From NCBI GenBank assembly GCA_964591105.1, contig CAZPZR010000008.1, positions 1 through 41,494 on the forward strand: a stretch of DNA of 41,494 bases. The letters are read 5' to 3'. The notes below the pieces were generated by a model. That model had not been told where the DNA came from. It saw only the letters and a list, made by a program, of their open reading frames with translations, and searched no databases. The position numbers and the translations under genes were made by a program. Origin of the DNA: CAZPZR01 sp964591105 (GTDB lineage: Bacteria > Bacillota > Clostridia > Lachnospirales > Lachnospiraceae). Position 1 is the first letter of the stretch. The number at the start of each line of letters is the position of its first letter. Positions 39,629 through 41,494 of the stretch are shown piece after piece.

Positions 39629-40420
39629 TTAGAGAATAATCTTCTTTGGACATTTTTCTGCACATTTACCACAATTTGTACATTTTTCTGGATCAATGTG
39701 AGCGATGTTGTCAACAACTGTTACTGCACCGAATTCACATACGCGTTCGCACATCTTACATCCGATACATCCAACAGAACATACCTGCATAACATCTTTT
39801 CCTTTGTCCTTTGAACTACACTGTACTAAGTGCTTCTGTTCGTATGGTACAAGTTCAATCAAATGTTTTGGACATGCAGCTACACACTTACCACATGCTT
39901 TACATTCTTCTTTGTCTACAACTGCTACACCATCTACAATGTGAATTGCATCAAATGGACATGCAGCCACACATGTACCTTCACCAAGACATCCATAGTT
40001 ACAAGCCTTTGGTCCATTATTCTGCATCATGTTTACCATAACACAGTCATGAATTCCATGATATTCATAATCCTGTTTTGCTTTGTCACATGTTCCGTTA
40101 CATTTTACAAATGCAACTTTTTTCACCTGTGCACCAGCTTCAACACCCATGATTTCTCCAACTTTTGCTGCAACTGGAGCTCCACCAACTGGACATCCAC
40201 TAATTTCAGCTTCACCTTTTACGATAGCTGCTGCAAGACCAGAACATCCTGCATATCCACAACCACCACAGTTGTTTCCAGGAAGAACACCAATGATCGC
40301 TTCTTCTCTTTCATCAACTTCTACTGCAAATTTCTTGCCTGCAATTCCAAGGAACACACCAATGAATAATCCGGTTCCGGCTACGATTGCAGCAGCGACA
40401 ATAATACCTGTTATACTCAT
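39629..40420 (-). CDS. rnfB: Rnf electron transport complex subunit B
   Basis: A 263-residue iron-sulfur protein that passes electrons from ferredoxin into the membrane Rnf complex. It has an N-terminal TM helix (about 5-24), the [4Fe-4S] domain CGGCGYAGC with a downstream Cys in SGCPVGG, a further CNGTC motif, and then four ferredoxin-like clusters: GEGTCVAACPFDAI, CKACGKCVAACPKHL, CIGCKMCERVCEFGA and CTNCGKCAEKCPKKI. AGGAGG upstream of the ATG. Last gene of the rnf operon in this orientation. Confidence 0.95.
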   Translation of the reverse strand: MSITGIIVAAAIVAGTGLFIGVFLGIAGKKFAVEVDEREEAIIGVLPGNNCGGCGYAGCSGLAAAIVKGEAEISGCPVGGAPVAAKVGEIMGVEAGAQVKKVAFVKCNGTCDKAKQDYEYHGIHDCVMVNMMQNNGPKACNYGCLGEGTCVAACPFDAIHIVDGVAVVDKEECKACGKCVAACPKHLIELVPYEQKHLVQCSSKDKGKDVMQVCSVGCIGCKMCERVCEFGAVTVVDNIAHIDPEKCTNCGKCAEKCPKKIIL

Positions 40421-40434
40421 AGTCTACGTCCCTC

Positions 40435-41025
40435 CTAAATTAATCCTGCAAATCCAAAGAACGCAATTGACATCAATGAAGCTGTAAGCAACACGATTGG
40501 AGTTCCCTGGAATGATTCAGGTACATCATTATATTCTGTTTTTTCACGGATACCTGCTAAGATAACGATTGAAATCAGGAATCCGAATGCTGTTGAGAAT
40601 CCATTCACAACACTTGCTGCAATTGAGTAACCTTTCTGTACGTTAATCAATGCAACACCAAGTACTGCACAGTTTGTTGTGATCAGTGGAAGGTATACAC
40701 CAAGTGCCTGGTAAAGACCTGGCATAGACTTCTTAAGGAACATTTCTACAAACTGAACAAGACATGCAATTACAAGGATGAAAACGATTGTCTGTAAGTA
40801 TACTAATTCGCCTCCAAGAATTGCTGGGTTTGCTAAAATAAACTTGTTAATTACCGCTGTAACAAAAGATGCAATTGTAATAACGAATACAACAGCTGCA
40901 CCCATACCTGCTGCTGTTTCTACTTTCTTAGAAACACCAAGGAATGGACAAATTCCGAGGAACTGGCTGAGTACAACGTTATTTACAAGCGCTGAACCGA
41001 TTGCAATAAGTATTAATTCTTTCAT
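40435..41025 (-). CDS. rnfA: Rnf electron transport complex subunit A
   Basis: A 196-residue membrane protein with about six TM helices. The two conserved cysteines (in LGICPFLGVSKK and TTNCAVLGVA) hold a membrane-embedded [2Fe-2S] centre shared with RnfE. Length is standard. The complex couples ferredoxin:NAD+ electron transfer to Na+ or H+ export. AGGAGG precedes the ATG; the gene lies 14 bases before rnfB and 13 bases after rnfE. Confidence 0.96.
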   Translation of the reverse strand: MKELILIAIGSALVNNVVLSQFLGICPFLGVSKKVETAAGMGAAVVFVITIASFVTAVINKFILANPAILGGELVYLQTIVFILVIACLVQFVEMFLKKSMPGLYQALGVYLPLITTNCAVLGVALINVQKGYSIAASVVNGFSTAFGFLISIVILAGIREKTEYNDVPESFQGTPIVLLTASLMSIAFFGFAGLI

Positions 41026-41038
41026 TTATGTACTCCTC

Positions 41039-41494
41039 CTATTCTTTCTCATTTCCTGTTGGGAAAACTTTTCCGTTGCATCCACCACAAGATGCACATC
41101 CGCCTTCACCACATCCAGCAGATTCTACAACTTTCTTGCCCTTCTTAGCAGCGTTTTTCTTAACCTTGTTCTGAAGTGCAACAAGACAAGAAAGAACGAT
41201 AAATGCACCAGGTGCAAGAATGAAGATTGTTACTGGAACATAACCAGCCTGACCAGTTGCTGTGTCAGCAAGTGGAATTAACTGATTTCCAAAGAACTGG
41301 CCTGCACCGATAAGTTCACGAACAATACCGATAGATGTAAGACCAATTGTAAATCCAAGTCCCATACCAAGTCCGTCGAACATAGATGGAATTACTGGAT
41401 TCTTTGATGCGTAGCTTTCTGCACGACCAAGAATGATACAGTTAACTACGATCAGAGGAATATATACACCAAGTGCTGAATACAGACTTGGAAC
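41039..41494 (-). CDS. rnfE: Rnf electron transport complex subunit E, 5' end outside the window
   Basis: The C-terminal 151 codons of RnfE are visible; the frame is open from the window edge, beginning VPSLYSALGVYIPLIVVNC, the conserved TM segment with the [2Fe-2S] Cys. It continues LGRAESYASKNPV and DGLGMGLGFTIGLTSIG as in RnfE. An internal ATG at 41383 is not the start. The C-terminus ends in a cytoplasmic tail with four clustered cysteines (GCGEGGCASCGGCNG), which the enteric RsxE/RnfE lacks as far as I recall. Confidence 0.93.
   Translation of the reverse strand, partial: VPSLYSALGVYIPLIVVNCIILGRAESYASKNPVIPSMFDGLGMGLGFTIGLTSIGIVRELIGAGQFFGNQLIPLADTATGQAGYVPVTIFILAPGAFIVLSCLVALQNKVKKNAAKKGKKVVESAGCGEGGCASCGGCNGKVFPTGNEKE

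Overview
The window is about 41.5 kb of core chromosome from a spore-forming, low-to-mid GC Clostridia. Protein character and gene order point to the family Lachnospiraceae ([Ruminococcus]/Mediterraneibacter/Blautia/Dorea-like); the genus cannot be fixed from the sequence alone. Supporting signs are the short HisG with HisZ, a HisF-like/HisI/HisE fusion, sporulation genes (alpha/beta SASP, GerW/YtfJ, YlbJ-type), an Rnf complex with ApbE, and purine-rich AGGAGG ribosome binding sites. Nearly all genes lie on the minus strand; only the ylbJ-like gene and apbE are on plus. No tRNA, rRNA, CRISPR array, prophage or IS transposase gene was seen, and no gene-free stretch exceeds 300 bases.

Layout, low to high coordinates (transcription mostly runs right to left). 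(1) 1-5808: the first codons of rplU with an L21-type leader and promoter; then, upstream of it, amidohydrolase, CBS-domain protein, aspartokinase, YbaK deacylase, and the DUF2344/TIGR03936 and TIGR03960 radical-SAM pair. (2) 5916-11475: a histidine operon hisZ-hisG-hisD-hisB-hisF'IE plus a small membrane protein, with a near-consensus promoter and a terminator. (3) 11465-18241: an RNA-modification/repair operon (RsmF-like, RsuA, HAD phosphatase, YgiQ radical SAM, membrane protein, RluA, RecU) with many overlapping stop/start junctions. (4) 18308-20570: M23 peptidase and PepD. (5) 20684-23328: ylbJ-like gene (+) convergent with a coiled-coil protein-coaD-rsmD operon. (6) 23429-25785: SASP gene ending in a perfect 53-nt palindrome, then recG. 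(7) 25894-28279: yloV/fakA-like, yloU, rpmB. (8) 28410-35259: small hydrophobic protein, GerW, DUF2953, a 107-aa protein, PBP2, FtsW/RodA and peptidase U32 in one run. (9) 35309-38308: zapA, ruvBA, Gx transporter, NusG-II protein. (10) 38309-41494: apbE (+) behind an intricate 119-nt structured element, convergent with rnfB-rnfA-rnfE, which run off the window.

Functional links: ApbE-type flavin transferases flavinylate RnfD and RnfG, so apbE beside rnf is coherent, with the NusG-II and Gx-transporter genes divergent from it. FtsW-PBP2-ZapA serve envelope growth and division; YlbJ, GerW and SASP serve sporulation. HisZ and the short HisG form one ATP-phosphoribosyltransferase.

The least ordinary signals are non-coding or architectural: the multibranched, possibly pseudoknotted element upstream of apbE (38430-38554), the 26-bp-arm palindrome at the SASP stop codon, a degenerate HisF-like domain fused to HisIE, a terminator whose T-tract abuts the ribosome binding site of the U32 peptidase gene, and a dual-coding basic tail at the ftsW/PBP junction. 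All promoter, terminator and structure calls are by eye; no folding or database search was run.
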